64,000 nt of DNA from Paraburkholderia caffeinilytica (GCF_003368325.1 NZ_CP031466.1:1736001-1800000), one strand, 5' to 3'; positions 34,381-44,081 are shown, numbered from the stretch's first letter. The notes: a model not told the origin generated them from the sequence alone. Translations and numbers: made by a program.

Positions 34381-34417
34381 GATGGGAGGTTCTGGTGCGA
34401 ACGCCAACGCGCCTGCA

Positions 34418-35368
34418 TCAACCGACTCGCGCGTAGTACAGATTCTGCGGATGCTTCGCTTCGGCGAAAAAGAACCAGCGTTCCGCCACGAGGCCGGCGT
34501 ACTGCACCAGACAGGCGGCAGCCAGCACGCCGAGCGACGCGCCGATCGGGCGCAAGCCCGCACCCAGCGCGATCAATACGACAGGCAACGCAAACGCGGC
34601 CACGAGGAATCCCCATTTGACGCCGCGCAGCGTCCCCGCCGATTTGCCGTGAAAGAATTCGCGCAGGTTGAACGCCCCGGCGGTAAAGCCGCGCGAGACC
34701 TGCACGAGCTTCGGGTTGTGGATGCCGGTCGCGCTCTGCACGGTGGACTTCGGCCGCAAGCGCGCATTGCGTACGAGCGATGCCGAGCGGCTCGCGCAGC
34801 CCGCGAGCGTCAGCACGCAGGCGCCGATGGCGAGCCCCGCTGTCAGCGCGGGCGCGAACCCCGCGCTCAGCGCCGTCGCCAGCGTGAAGCCGGAGGCGCA
34901 GCCGAGCAGCACGAAATTGACCAGCGTGAGCGGCGTGGCCCATTCCTGCAGGAAGCGCAGGCATGCGTAGATCATCGCCGAGCAGACGAACAGCGCGGCG
35001 CTCGCCAGCACGCCGAGCCAGCCTATCGCGAGCGACCAAGGCGAACCGAACCCGTGCGCGACGCCGTAGAAGAACGCGCAAGCGAGAAACGCCGGCAGGC
35101 ACAGACATTCGCGCGACAACCACGAGGTCCGCCACATCGCCACCGCGCGCCATGCGCGCTCCGGATGGCCGAGATGGAAGAACGAGGCGATCAGGCCGAG
35201 GCCGCCCAACACGACCGACAAGCCCGCCCCAGTGATGTAGAACGCATCAGCAGGCGCCGTGACGAGTCCCAGATGCGCGGCCGTCTCCACGCCGACGAGC
35301 GCGATCAACAGGCCCTGAGCCGCGCCGCTCAATGTGGTGAGAAAAACCACCGAAAAAGCCGGATTCAT
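34418..35368 (-). CDS. soeC: SoeC-type membrane anchor of sulfite:quinone oxidoreductase (DmsC family)
   Basis: The 316-residue protein has about eight membrane helices and starts MNPAFSVVFLTTLSGAAQG, with the FFHLGHPERAWRA motif (about residues 62-74) of DmsC-type anchors. It should hold the SoeAB dimer at the inner membrane and pass electrons to quinone. The start has AAGGAC upstream and lies 11 nt after the soeB stop. It is the third gene of soeABC. The C-terminus ends in RWFFFAEAKHPQNLYYARVG, a usual DmsC-family ending. Confidence 0.85.
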   Translation of the reverse strand: MNPAFSVVFLTTLSGAAQGLLIALVGVETAAHLGLVTAPADAFYITGAGLSVVLGGLGLIASFFHLGHPERAWRAVAMWRTSWLSRECLCLPAFLACAFFYGVAHGFGSPWSLAIGWLGVLASAALFVCSAMIYACLRFLQEWATPLTLVNFVLLGCASGFTLATALSAGFAPALTAGLAIGACVLTLAGCASRSASLVRNARLRPKSTVQSATGIHNPKLVQVSRGFTAGAFNLREFFHGKSAGTLRGVKWGFLVAAFALPVVLIALGAGLRPIGASLGVLAAACLVQYAGLVAERWFFFAEAKHPQNLYYARVG

Positions 35369-35379
35369 CGCGAGGTCCT

Positions 35380-36126
35380 TTAGATACGCTTCGCCATCGA
35401 CGCAAGATGGAGTTCGCCACGCTCGAGCCGTGCTGCGGGCGAGTCGGGTACATCGAGGGCCGTACCGGCGTCTTTGCATCCGCAGGCGCCGCTGCCGCAA
35501 GCCGATGCCGACGTCTTGACGCGCGGCAAATAGTGATTCGCCGGCCGTGTGTTCCATTCGGGCATCAACTGATAGCCGCCGCGCTCCTCGATTGCCTTCG
35601 ACACCACCGACTCCGGATCGTGGATGTCGCCAAACAGCCGGGCGGAGGTCGGGCACGCGAGCACGCACGCGGGTTGCCGGTCGCGCTCGGAGAGGTTTTC
35701 ATCGTGAATGCGATCGACGCATAGCGTGCACTTGGTCATCTCCTTGCGCGCCTCGTCGAGTTCGCGCGCACCGTACGGACAGGCCCACGCGCAGTATTTG
35801 CAGCCGATGCATTTGTCGAAATCGACCAGCACGAGGCCGTCTTCCTTGCGCTTGTAGCTGGCGCCGGTCGGACACACCGGCACGCACGGCGGGTCCTCGC
35901 AGTGCAGGCACGACTTCGGAAAATGGATCGTGTCGGCGTTCGGGAAGCTGCCGGCCTCGAAGCTCTGCACACGATTGAAGAACGTGCCGGACGGATCGGC
36001 GTCGTACGGATTGAGATCGGCGAGGCTGCCCGACTCGCCCGACGTATTCCATTCCTTGCAGCTCGTCACGCAAGCCTGGCATCCCACGCATACGTTCAGG
36101 TCGATCACCAAAGCCATCTGAGTCAT
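35380..36126 (-). CDS. soeB: SoeB-type four-cluster ferredoxin subunit
   Basis: The 248-residue protein has four [4Fe-4S] Cys groups: CVGCQACVTSC (about residues 13-23), CLHCEDPPCVPVC, CIGCKYCAWACPYGARE, and CTLC with CVLACP. It relays electrons from SoeA to the SoeC anchor. A short Cys-rich tail (ACGSGACGCKDAG) near residues 208-220 is extra to the core clusters. The start codon overlaps the soeA stop as TGATG, so translation is coupled. Apart from this the length is normal for the family. Confidence 0.88.
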   Translation of the reverse strand: MTQMALVIDLNVCVGCQACVTSCKEWNTSGESGSLADLNPYDADPSGTFFNRVQSFEAGSFPNADTIHFPKSCLHCEDPPCVPVCPTGASYKRKEDGLVLVDFDKCIGCKYCAWACPYGARELDEARKEMTKCTLCVDRIHDENLSERDRQPACVLACPTSARLFGDIHDPESVVSKAIEERGGYQLMPEWNTRPANHYLPRVKTSASACGSGACGCKDAGTALDVPDSPAARLERGELHLASMAKRI

Positions 36127-39062
36127 CAATCGCTCCTTTTCCGAGGCGCAGCTTGTGCGCCACGCAGCCGCGCCGCGAATTCGCCGCGCCCCGCGAAATA
36201 GGTCTGCACAACCCGCGATATCACCCCGTTCGATCCCGGCAACGCGGGCATCGCGCCGAACTGCGGCAGCGTGTGACACGCGTCCGCTTCCGCGGGATAG
36301 ATGCGCACGCGCACGTCGTACCACGCGGCCTGCCCTGTCACGGGGTCCGAATTCGAGAGCCGCCCGGACGCTGCGTCGCGGCCGGGCAACTCGTCGGTGA
36401 TGAGGTGATTGAGCAGGAAGCCACGCTGCGATTCGTTCGCGTGGGCGCCGAGGTTCCATGCGCCCGAGGCCTTGCCGATCGCATTCCAGGTCCATACCGT
36501 CCCCGGCTCGACGGTCTCGCTAAAGCGCGCCATGCAGCGCACGCGGCCCCACTGCGATTCGGCATAGATCCAGCTGCCGTCGGCAATGCCGTTTTCGGCC
36601 GCCATCAGCGGATTCATGTAGAGATAGTTCTCGCCATGAATCTGCCGCAGCCACGCGTTCTGCGAATCCCATGAGTGATACATCGCCATCGGCCGTTGCG
36701 TCACCGCGGCGAGCGGAAAACGCGTGAGATCGGTGGAATCGCTTTCGAGCGGCGCGTACCAGAACGGCAGCGGATCGAAATATTTTTCGACCCGCGCCCG
36801 CAGGTGCTCGGGCGGCTGCCTGCCGCGCGTGCGACCCTGCGCGGCGAGCCTGAACTTTTGCATGACGTCGGAGTACAGCTGGATCAGGATCGGCTCGTTA
36901 AATTTACGGAAGCCGTTCTTCACTGCCCAGTCGAGATACGGCCCGTTGCAGTTGCGCATGTATTGGAGCGTCTCCGGCAAGCGGTAATGGAACACGCAGT
37001 TGTTCTTTGCGTACTGTTCCCACTGCTGCGGATTCGGCTCGCCCACCAGCGCCTTGTCGCCGTCCTTGCCGCGCCAACCGATCAGAAAGCCCACGCCGGA
37101 ATCAGGCGAGGTCGTGTGATTGACGATGAAATCCGGATAGTCGCGAAAACGGCGCGTGCCTTCGGCCGTCGTGAAGGCGGGAAGCCTGAGGCGCGAAGCG
37201 AGTTCGATCAGCACTTCCTGAAACGGCTTGCATTGGCCGGTCGGCGGCACGACCGGCACGCGCACGGAATCCACCGGACCGTCGAATTCGGAGATCGGTC
37301 GGTCGAGCATCGACATCGCGTCGTGCCGCTCGAGATAGGTCGTGTCCGGCAGGATCAGATCGGCGAACGCCGTCATCTCCGACTGGAACGCATCGCACAC
37401 CACGAGAAACGGAATCTTGTACTCGCCGTTCGCGTGCTTGTCGGCGAGCATCTCGCGCACCTTCACCGTATTCATCGACGAATTCCAGGCCATGTTGGCC
37501 ATGAAGATCAGCAGCGTGTCGATGGGATAGGGATCGCCGCGCCACGCGTTGGTGATCACGCTGTGCATCAGGCCGTGCACGGCGAGCGGATATTCCCAGG
37601 AGAAAGCTTTGTCGATGCGAACCGGGCCGCCCTGTTCGTCGATGAACAGATCTTCAGGCGCGGCGGGCCAGCCGAGCGGACCGCTGGCGAGCGGCGTGTT
37701 CGGCTTGACGGCGTGCGGACTGTTCGGCGGTTTCGCCGATGGCGGCACCGCGCGAGGAAACGGCGACTTATGACGAAAGCCGCCCGGGCGGTCGATCGTG
37801 CCGAGCAGCGACATCAGCACCGCCAGCGCGCGGATCGACTGGAAGCCGTTGGAATGCGCGGCCAGCCCGCGCATTGCGTGAAAGGCAACCGGATTGCCAG
37901 TGACGGCCTCATGCGTCTCGCCCCACGCGTCGGTCCATGGGATCGGCAGCGCGATCCGGTGATCGCGGCTGGTCTGGATCATTTCGCCGGCGAGGCGGCG
38001 AATCGTGTCCGCGGCAATGCCGGTGATTTCAGCGGCCCACTCCGGCGTGCAGTCGGCGACGCGTTCGCGCAGCAAGGCGAACGACGGCGTGACCGGTGTG
38101 CCGTCCGCGAGCGTATAGCGGCCGTCTAGCGCGGGCGTCACGCCCGGCGCATGATGCGGCACGACGCGCGCGCCGTCGGCGTCCCACCAGAGATGATTCT
38201 GCGGAAAGAGCGGATTGCCAGCCGGTCTATCCGGGTCGCGCACGAACAGGCCGAAGGTCTCGCTGGCTTCGTCGAGATCGACCAGCTCGGCCGCGTTCGT
38301 ATAGCGCTGCACAAACTCGTGGTCCCAGGCGTCGGCCGCGATCAGTTCGTGCAGAAACGCCATGAACAGCGCGCCGTCGGTGCCGGGCTTGATAGGCACC
38401 CATTCGTCGGCGATCGCGGCGTAGCCGGTACGGATCGGATTGATCGCGATGAAGCGCCCACCCGCGCGCTTGAACTTGGAAATGGCGATCTTGAGGGGAT
38501 TCGAATGATGATCTTCGGCCGTGCCGATCATGAAGAAAAGCTTGGCGCTGTCGAGATCGGGCCCACCGAACTCCCAGAACGAGCCGCCGATCGTATAGAT
38601 CATCCCGGCCGCCATGTTGGCCGAGCAGAAGCCGCCATGCGCCGCGTAATTAGGCGTGCCGAACTGCTTGGCGAAGAGGCCGGTGAGCGCCTGCATCTGG
38701 TCGCGGCCGGTGAACAGCGCGAACTTCTTCGGGTCGGTGGCGCGAATCGTGGCGAGGCGCTTTTCGAGCACGTCGAACGCCACGTCCCACGAGACCGGTT
38801 CGAACTGCGCACTGCCCCGCTCCGCGCCCGCCTTGCGCATCAACGGCTGGGTCAGGCGCGCGGGCGAGTACTGCTTCATGATGCCCGAAGCGCCTTTCGC
38901 ACAGATCACCCCCTGGTTCAGCGGATGCTCGGGATTGCCGTCGATATAGCGCACCTCGCCTTCGCGCAGATGCACGCGGATGCCGCAGCGGCAGGCGCAC
39001 ATGTAGCAGGTGGTCGTCTTGATCTCGAGCCGCTCGTCCTGCGTGCGGGCGTGGTGTTCCAT
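36126..39062 (-). CDS. soeA: SoeA-type molybdopterin catalytic subunit, sulfite dehydrogenase (quinone)
   Basis: The 978-residue protein of the DMSO reductase family has an N-terminal [4Fe-4S] site (C19, C22, C26 and C54; CYMCACRC and ICAKG) and no Tat signal, so the active site faces the cytoplasm. A Cys in HGGFCSANMAAG (about residue 147) is the likely Mo ligand. Length, the cytoplasmic location and the soeA-soeB-soeC order all match SoeABC, which oxidises sulfite to sulfate with quinone as acceptor. Related polysulfide or thiosulfate reductases carry Tat signals, which argues against those. It is first in its operon. Confidence 0.82.
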   Translation of the reverse strand: MEHHARTQDERLEIKTTTCYMCACRCGIRVHLREGEVRYIDGNPEHPLNQGVICAKGASGIMKQYSPARLTQPLMRKAGAERGSAQFEPVSWDVAFDVLEKRLATIRATDPKKFALFTGRDQMQALTGLFAKQFGTPNYAAHGGFCSANMAAGMIYTIGGSFWEFGGPDLDSAKLFFMIGTAEDHHSNPLKIAISKFKRAGGRFIAINPIRTGYAAIADEWVPIKPGTDGALFMAFLHELIAADAWDHEFVQRYTNAAELVDLDEASETFGLFVRDPDRPAGNPLFPQNHLWWDADGARVVPHHAPGVTPALDGRYTLADGTPVTPSFALLRERVADCTPEWAAEITGIAADTIRRLAGEMIQTSRDHRIALPIPWTDAWGETHEAVTGNPVAFHAMRGLAAHSNGFQSIRALAVLMSLLGTIDRPGGFRHKSPFPRAVPPSAKPPNSPHAVKPNTPLASGPLGWPAAPEDLFIDEQGGPVRIDKAFSWEYPLAVHGLMHSVITNAWRGDPYPIDTLLIFMANMAWNSSMNTVKVREMLADKHANGEYKIPFLVVCDAFQSEMTAFADLILPDTTYLERHDAMSMLDRPISEFDGPVDSVRVPVVPPTGQCKPFQEVLIELASRLRLPAFTTAEGTRRFRDYPDFIVNHTTSPDSGVGFLIGWRGKDGDKALVGEPNPQQWEQYAKNNCVFHYRLPETLQYMRNCNGPYLDWAVKNGFRKFNEPILIQLYSDVMQKFRLAAQGRTRGRQPPEHLRARVEKYFDPLPFWYAPLESDSTDLTRFPLAAVTQRPMAMYHSWDSQNAWLRQIHGENYLYMNPLMAAENGIADGSWIYAESQWGRVRCMARFSETVEPGTVWTWNAIGKASGAWNLGAHANESQRGFLLNHLITDELPGRDAASGRLSNSDPVTGQAAWYDVRVRIYPAEADACHTLPQFGAMPALPGSNGVISRVVQTYFAGRGEFAARLRGAQAAPRKRSD

Positions 39063-39226
39063 GCGGGATCTCCGTCGCGGCTCCGGCTATGTCGAAGCGA
39101 TGTGGTTCGATACCGACCATCCTATTCGCCGCCGGCCTGCAAGGGAAATCGCGATTTGCGAGAGAAACTATCCGCCGTGCCGATGGTTTCAGTTTGCCTT
39201 CAGTTAGCTTCAGTTACCCTCAACGA

Positions 39227-40159
39227 TCAGATCGGCGTCAATACCGTCTCGCCAGCAAAATGGCGGCCGGCGTTGGCCAGGAAATTGTCGACCGACGCCG
39301 CGATCGCCTCCGGCGAACGGCCGCCCACATGCGGCGTCAGAACCACGTTGCGCAGGCTCAGCAAGGCTTCCGGTGGATGCGGCTCGCCCTCGTAGACGTC
39401 GAGACCCGCGCCGGCAATCGCGCCGGCGGCAAGCGCATCCGCTAAAGCAGCGGTATCCACCACGCTGCCGCGAGAAACGTTGACCACGAAACCGTCCGGC
39501 CCAAGTGCGTCCAGCACCGCCTTGCCGATCAGATGACGCGTGCCGGCGCCGCCGGGCGTCGCCACCACGAGAAAATCGCACCACCGCGCAAGTCCCTCCA
39601 CGCTGTCGAAATAACGCAGCGGCGAGCCTGTGCGCGGTGTGCGGTTGTGGTAACCGATTTCCATGTCGAACCCGGCCCCCCGCCGCGCGACCTTCTCGCC
39701 GATATTGCCGAGCCCGACGATGCCGAGCCGCTTGCCGGACACGTTCGGGCGCATCGGCAACGTGTCGCGCCAGGCGCCCTGGCGGGTGGCCTGATCGAGT
39801 TGCGGCACGTCGCGCACCACCGCGAGCAGCAAGGCGAACGCGTGATCGGCCACGCAATGATCGTTGGTGCCCGCGCCATTGACGAGCACGATGCCGCGCG
39901 AGCGGGCGTGATCGATGGCGAGGTTTTCGTAGCCGGCGCCGAGCGCGCTGACGAACTCGAGCTGCGGCATCCGGTCGATTTCAGCGGCCGTCAGCCCCGT
40001 CGTGCCGTTGGTCAGCACGGCGCGGACCGTCTCGCCGTGCGCGGCGAGCGCGGCGGCCCGCCGGCTGGCATCGGGTGCATGGACGACGTCGAAAGCGGCC
40101 TCGACACGGGCGCGGCTCGCTTCTTTCAAGGGAATCAGAACCAGCAGGGATGGCTTCAT
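39227..40159 (-). CDS. D-isomer-specific 2-hydroxyacid dehydrogenase
   Basis: The 310-residue protein has the NAD(P)-binding motif GLGNIGEKVARRG (about residues 149-161) and NVSRGSVVDTAAL (Arg at about 228). The catalytic Glu lies in DVYEGEP (about 257-263) and the His in TPHVGG (about 277). HNRTPR after the second beta strand suggests NADP preference, as in glyoxylate/hydroxypyruvate reductases. There is no signal peptide. It seems monocistronic and its physiological 2-oxoacid is unknown. Confidence 0.88.
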   Translation of the reverse strand: MKPSLLVLIPLKEASRARVEAAFDVVHAPDASRRAAALAAHGETVRAVLTNGTTGLTAAEIDRMPQLEFVSALGAGYENLAIDHARSRGIVLVNGAGTNDHCVADHAFALLLAVVRDVPQLDQATRQGAWRDTLPMRPNVSGKRLGIVGLGNIGEKVARRGAGFDMEIGYHNRTPRTGSPLRYFDSVEGLARWCDFLVVATPGGAGTRHLIGKAVLDALGPDGFVVNVSRGSVVDTAALADALAAGAIAGAGLDVYEGEPHPPEALLSLRNVVLTPHVGGRSPEAIAASVDNFLANAGRHFAGETVLTPI

Positions 40160-40475
40160 GAGAGGCGTATTTTCCTGAGGTGGCGACGGGCTGGAGACAC
40201 GACGAGTGAGTGTAACAAGGCCCCGGCAGCCCTGCTGGCGGGCGATCGCGAGCGATCATCAACGCTTCAGCGATCATGACCGACCACGGACAGTCGCAAG
40301 CCGTCGCGAGCGAAAAGCCCGGTTGCGAACCTGCTGCCGTGCAGCCTAAAGTCCATCCGGACCACGCCGTTATCTTCGTGAATGGACCGGCGCGAACGCC
40401 ATGCGTCATGCGTCTTTCTTTCGAGGCGAACGGAAGCCGCCTTAGAATAGCCGGAACTCCGACCACGGGAATCTC
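40160..40475. other. Intergenic region upstream of the GGDEF gene
   Basis: These 316 bp separate divergent genes. I see no gene or structured element; short open frames here lack ribosome sites. Confidence 0.4.
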
Positions 40476-41981
40476 ATGCTGGACAACCTGCCGCGCGGCT
40501 CAGCGCCCACCAACGACGCTCCGGAGAACGCCCCCTTGAGGGACGATTCCGAAATGTTCGAACTCGCGCCTGTCTCCCTCTGGCTCGAAGACTTCAGCGG
40601 CGTGCGGGCGCTGTTCGACGTCTGGCGGGCCGAAGGCGTGACGGACCTGCGCGCCCATTTCGCCGCGGATCAAAGCCGGGTCGCCGAATGCGCGCACAGC
40701 ATCCGCGTCATCAAGGTCAATCAGAAGACACTGACGCAATTCGAGGCCGCCGACTTCGACGCGCTCACCCGCAACCTCGCCTCCGTGTTCCGCGACGACA
40801 TGCTCAAGACCCACCTCGAAGAGCTATGCCAATTGTGGGCGGGCCAGGCACAGTTCACGAGCCAGACAGTCAACTACACGCTCGGCGGACGGCGCCTCGA
40901 TGTGCTGCTCAAGGGCGCCGTGCTGCCCGGCCATGAAGAACGGTGGGACCGCGTGCTCGTGTCGGTCGAAGACATCACCGAACTGGAAGGCGCGCGGCAT
41001 CGCGTGACGCTTGCCGAAGAATATGTGCGCGGCCTGTTCGAACATTCGCCGGTTTCGTTGTGGGTGGAAGATTTCAGCGCGGTCAAGCGCCTACTCGACG
41101 ATGCGCGCTCGGCCGGCATCAGCGATTTCCGCGTGTTTACCGACGTGCATCCCGAGTTTGTCGAGCGCTGCATGCAGGAAATCCACGTGCTCGACGTGAA
41201 CCAGCACACGCTCGAAATGTTCATGGCGAAAGACAAGAAAACGCTTCTTTCGCGTCTGCCCGACGTTTTCCGCGACGACATGCGGCCGCATTTTCGCGAG
41301 CAGCTGATCGACCTGTGGGACGGCAAGCTGTTCCAGCAGCGCGAAGTGCTCAACTATTCGCTCGACGGCAACGAGGTGCACGTACACCTGCAGTTCTCCG
41401 TCCTGCCGGGTCATGAAAAGAATTGGGACCTGGTGCTGGTCGCCCTCACCGACATCACGGCGCGCAAGAAGGCCGAAGCGTACCTGGAGTTTCTCGGCAA
41501 GCATGACGTGCTGACCAAGCTGCGCAACCGCTCCTTTTACGTGGATGAACTGAACCGGCTGGAGCGCAAGGGTCCGTGGCCGGTGACGATCATCATGGCC
41601 GATCTCAACGGCCTCAAACGCGTGAACGACCAGCTCGGCCACGCGGCCGGCGACGCGCTGTTACGGCGGGCCGGCGAAGTCCTCGCCAAGGCGACGGACG
41701 CGCCCTTTCACGCAGCGCGCATCGGCGGTGACGAGTTCGCGATCCTGATGCCCGACACCGACGAGCGCGGCGGCGCCGCGATGGTCGATGCGATCCGTCA
41801 ACTGGTCGATCTGAACAACCAGTTTTATCCGGGTTCGCTGCTGAGTCTTTCGATGGGCGTGGCGACGTGCCAGCGCGGCGATCGGCTCGAGGCCGGCATA
41901 CAACGCGCCGATCTGCTGATGTATGAGGAAAAGCATGCGCACTACGCGAACCGTCCAGCTGAGGATGCGCCGGGCGATTGA
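40476..41981 (+). CDS. Diguanylate cyclase with two tandem PAS-like sensor domains
   Basis: The 501-residue cytoplasmic protein has two homologous N-terminal units (about residues 26-165 and 189-328). Each starts PVSLW-EDFS and includes VNQ-TL, VFRDDM and LPGHE-WD, so they arose by internal duplication. A GGDEF domain follows (about 340-490) with RIGGDEFAILMP intact, so it should make c-di-GMP. The inhibitory I-site RxxD is not seen; the matching segment reads KATDAPFHAARIGGDEF. There is no membrane helix, so the sensed signal is cytoplasmic. It is single, with no c-di-GMP effector beside it. Confidence 0.88.
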   Translation: MLDNLPRGSAPTNDAPENAPLRDDSEMFELAPVSLWLEDFSGVRALFDVWRAEGVTDLRAHFAADQSRVAECAHSIRVIKVNQKTLTQFEAADFDALTRNLASVFRDDMLKTHLEELCQLWAGQAQFTSQTVNYTLGGRRLDVLLKGAVLPGHEERWDRVLVSVEDITELEGARHRVTLAEEYVRGLFEHSPVSLWVEDFSAVKRLLDDARSAGISDFRVFTDVHPEFVERCMQEIHVLDVNQHTLEMFMAKDKKTLLSRLPDVFRDDMRPHFREQLIDLWDGKLFQQREVLNYSLDGNEVHVHLQFSVLPGHEKNWDLVLVALTDITARKKAEAYLEFLGKHDVLTKLRNRSFYVDELNRLERKGPWPVTIIMADLNGLKRVNDQLGHAAGDALLRRAGEVLAKATDAPFHAARIGGDEFAILMPDTDERGGAAMVDAIRQLVDLNNQFYPGSLLSLSMGVATCQRGDRLEAGIQRADLLMYEEKHAHYANRPAEDAPGD

Positions 41982-42082
41982 AACAGCTCCCGGCGCGTGG
42001 GACGAAGGCGGCCAGGTCAACGTCCGCTATACTCGCCAGCCCCTAATTTATCCGCGGTGCGCCGCGCTCTGGAAAGAAAATC

Positions 42083-42424
42083 ATGTCGACGATTCCCGCC
42101 TGCCCGCAATGCGCGATGGAAAACACCTACCCCGACGGCGAAAATTACGTCTGCCCCGATTGCGCGCACGAGTGGCCGATGACCGCTGCCGCAAGCGCTG
42201 ACGAGACCGACGAACGCGTCGTCAAGGACGCCAACGGCAACCCGTTGGCGGACGGCGACGCGGTGGTGCTGATCAAGGACCTGAAAGTGAAAGGCTCGTC
42301 GATTACGCTGAAAATGGGCACCAAGGTGAAGAGCATTCGCCTCGTTGGCGGCGATCATGAAGTGGACTGCAAGATGGACGCCGGCAACTTCATGCTGAAG
42401 GCCGAGTATCTGAAGAAGGTTTGA
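42083..42424 (+). CDS. yjdM: YjdM/PhnA family zinc-ribbon protein
   Basis: The 113-residue protein has an N-terminal zinc ribbon (CPQC at about residues 7-10 and CPDC at 24-27) and the conserved C-terminal domain with [28 protein letters not shown] and [10 protein letters not shown]. The family was named after phosphonate utilisation in E. coli, but the E. coli protein is not a phosphonoacetate hydrolase and its role is unclear. It lies 101 bp after the GGDEF gene. The length is normal. Confidence 0.92.
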   Translation: MSTIPACPQCAMENTYPDGENYVCPDCAHEWPMTAAASADETDERVVKDANGNPLADGDAVVLIKDLKVKGSSITLKMGTKVKSIRLVGGDHEVDCKMDAGNFMLKAEYLKKV

Positions 42425-42477
42425 ATCGTCTGACCCAGCTCGGGCCGGCACCGCAGTGCAAATGAGGAGCGACTCCG

Positions 42478-42684
42478 ATGCTTTCCCACGTATTCGTCGG
42501 CATTTCGGATTTCGAGCGTGCATTCGGCTTTTATAGCGTGCTGATGGACACGTTAGGGTTGCGGCTCAAGTTCCGTGACAGCGACGCCTGCTGGGCAGGG
42601 TGGATGGCAGCCGATACACCGCGGCCGCTGTTCGTGTGTTGCCACACGCCGGACACGACCCCAGTCACGCAGGCAGCCGGCTAA
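42478..42684 (+). pseudogene. Truncated VOC (glyoxalase/dioxygenase fold) gene
   Basis: The frame starts MLSHVFVGISDFERAFGFYSVL, a clear first beta-alpha-beta unit of a VOC protein, with GAGGAG upstream. It stops after 68 residues, although VOC proteins of this type need about 125-130. The homology ends near LFVCCHTPDTTP. The last 4 bp overlap the end of the convergent sensor kinase gene. I infer a 3' deletion in which the kinase end replaced the rest of the gene; a functional half-domain is less likely. Confidence 0.7.
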
Positions 42685-44081
42685 ACGCCCGGAAAACGCA
42701 ATTCGAAGCGCACCACGCCCGGCACCGGACACACCACGCGCGCCGTGCCGCCGTGCAGATGCATGATCGCCTTGACGATCGCGAGCCCCAGCCCGCTCGA
42801 TTCGGTGAACTCGCTGCGCGCCGCATCCGCGCGGTAGAAGCGATCGAACAGGCGGTCCAGTTGCTCGCCGGGAATCGGCGCACCGTCGTTTTCCACCACC
42901 ACGGTCGCGCCCTGTTCGTCCTGCGCGCCGCTCAAACGTACCACCGTATTGTTCGCGCCATACCGCACCGCATTGACGACGAGATTGTTGATCGCCCGGC
43001 GGCACAGCATCGGATTGACCGATGCCACGCCCTGAGCCTCGACGGTAAAGCGCATGCCACGCTCGTCGGCCGGGCCTTCGAAATAGTCTGCGATCCTGAC
43101 GAGTTCGTCGCGCAGATCGACCGGTTCCCGATCGATGGACAGTGCCGCATGATCCGCGTGCGCAAGAAACAGAATGTTCTCCGCGATGTGGCTCAAACGG
43201 CTCAGTTCCTCGAGGTTCGATTCGAGTAGCTGTTGATATTCCTCGGCATCGCGCGGTTTGGCGAGCGTTACCTGAGTCTGGCCGATCAAGGCGCCTACCG
43301 GCGTGCGAATTTCATGCGCCAGATCGGCGGAGAACTGTGAGAGGCGCTGGTAGCCATCAGCGAGACGGTCGAGCATGGCGTTGAAGGCGTGCGTGAGCTG
43401 GCGCAGTTCGGCCGGCGCGGACTCGCTATCGAGCCGCACCGACAAACTCGCCGGACTGATCTGCGCCGCCCGCGTAGCGATCTCGCGCACCGGCCGCAAC
43501 GCGCGACGCAGCACGTAGTAGGCGAGCAACGTGGCAGCCAGCATGCCGCTCAGCGTGGCTAGCAGGATGCGATTGCGATACGCGGCCAGCATCCGCACTT
43601 CCTGGGTCATCGGATGCGCGGCGATCACTTCGACCTCGCTGCCGTCCTCGCGCGCCTTGACGGAAGCAATCGCCCAATGCACCGGCACGCCGTCCGGCAG
43701 CACGGTCTGGCGAATGTCCGAGGGCGTCGGCAAGTGGTCAGCGGTGCCGGCCTGCAGGGCCGGCACGGCGACATGACCGGGATTCACGTCGATGAACGGC
43801 GCTTCGCCCGGGCGGCGAAACTGCAACACGTCTTGCTCCGCGCCGAGCATGCTCTCGAACAGCAAAGGCCGGCTCTTCAATTCGCTGACCGAATAGAGAT
43901 CGTGCACGATGCGGCTGAAGTGCTCGACACGGCCGGTGAGCACCACGTCCGCGCGACGCTGCAACGACAGCTCGGCGGAGTGGTAGAAATACATGCCCAA
44001 CGTGCCGATCACCACGCACGCGATCGAGGCGAACAGCATCGTGGTGCGAGCCGTCAACGAACGTTCGGTCCACAGTTTCAT
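42681..44081 (-). CDS. Heavy-metal/redox sensor histidine kinase (CusS/HprS type)
   Basis: The 466-residue inner-membrane kinase has two membrane helices (about residues 13-33 and 172-192) around a periplasmic sensor domain of about 140 residues, then HAMP, the H-box [18 protein letters not shown], and an HATPase domain ([14 protein letters not shown] and [12 protein letters not shown]). CusS, IrlS and HprS share this architecture. Its first 4 bp overlap the response regulator end (ATGA), so the two are co-translated. The neighbouring molybdoenzyme and cytochrome point to an HprS-like redox role, but copper sensing remains possible. Confidence 0.9.
   Translation of the reverse strand: MKLWTERSLTARTTMLFASIACVVIGTLGMYFYHSAELSLQRRADVVLTGRVEHFSRIVHDLYSVSELKSRPLLFESMLGAEQDVLQFRRPGEAPFIDVNPGHVAVPALQAGTADHLPTPSDIRQTVLPDGVPVHWAIASVKAREDGSEVEVIAAHPMTQEVRMLAAYRNRILLATLSGMLAATLLAYYVLRRALRPVREIATRAAQISPASLSVRLDSESAPAELRQLTHAFNAMLDRLADGYQRLSQFSADLAHEIRTPVGALIGQTQVTLAKPRDAEEYQQLLESNLEELSRLSHIAENILFLAHADHAALSIDREPVDLRDELVRIADYFEGPADERGMRFTVEAQGVASVNPMLCRRAINNLVVNAVRYGANNTVVRLSGAQDEQGATVVVENDGAPIPGEQLDRLFDRFYRADAARSEFTESSGLGLAIVKAIMHLHGGTARVVCPVPGVVRFELRFPGV

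Larger units (their letters stand above)
34082..34417. other. Control region between soeC and narK
   Basis: These 336 bp hold the narK enhancer sites, sigma-54 promoter and ANTAR leader. The soeC gene on the same strand ends at 34418, only about 37 bp before the first enhancer site; no separate terminator for soeC is obvious. Confidence 0.6.

Noticed and set aside
36126..39062. DMSO, polysulfide or thiosulfate reductase catalytic subunit
   Set aside because: There is no Tat signal, unlike exported reductases of that family, and the set of subunit lengths fits SoeABC better. Phylogeny was not available to confirm.
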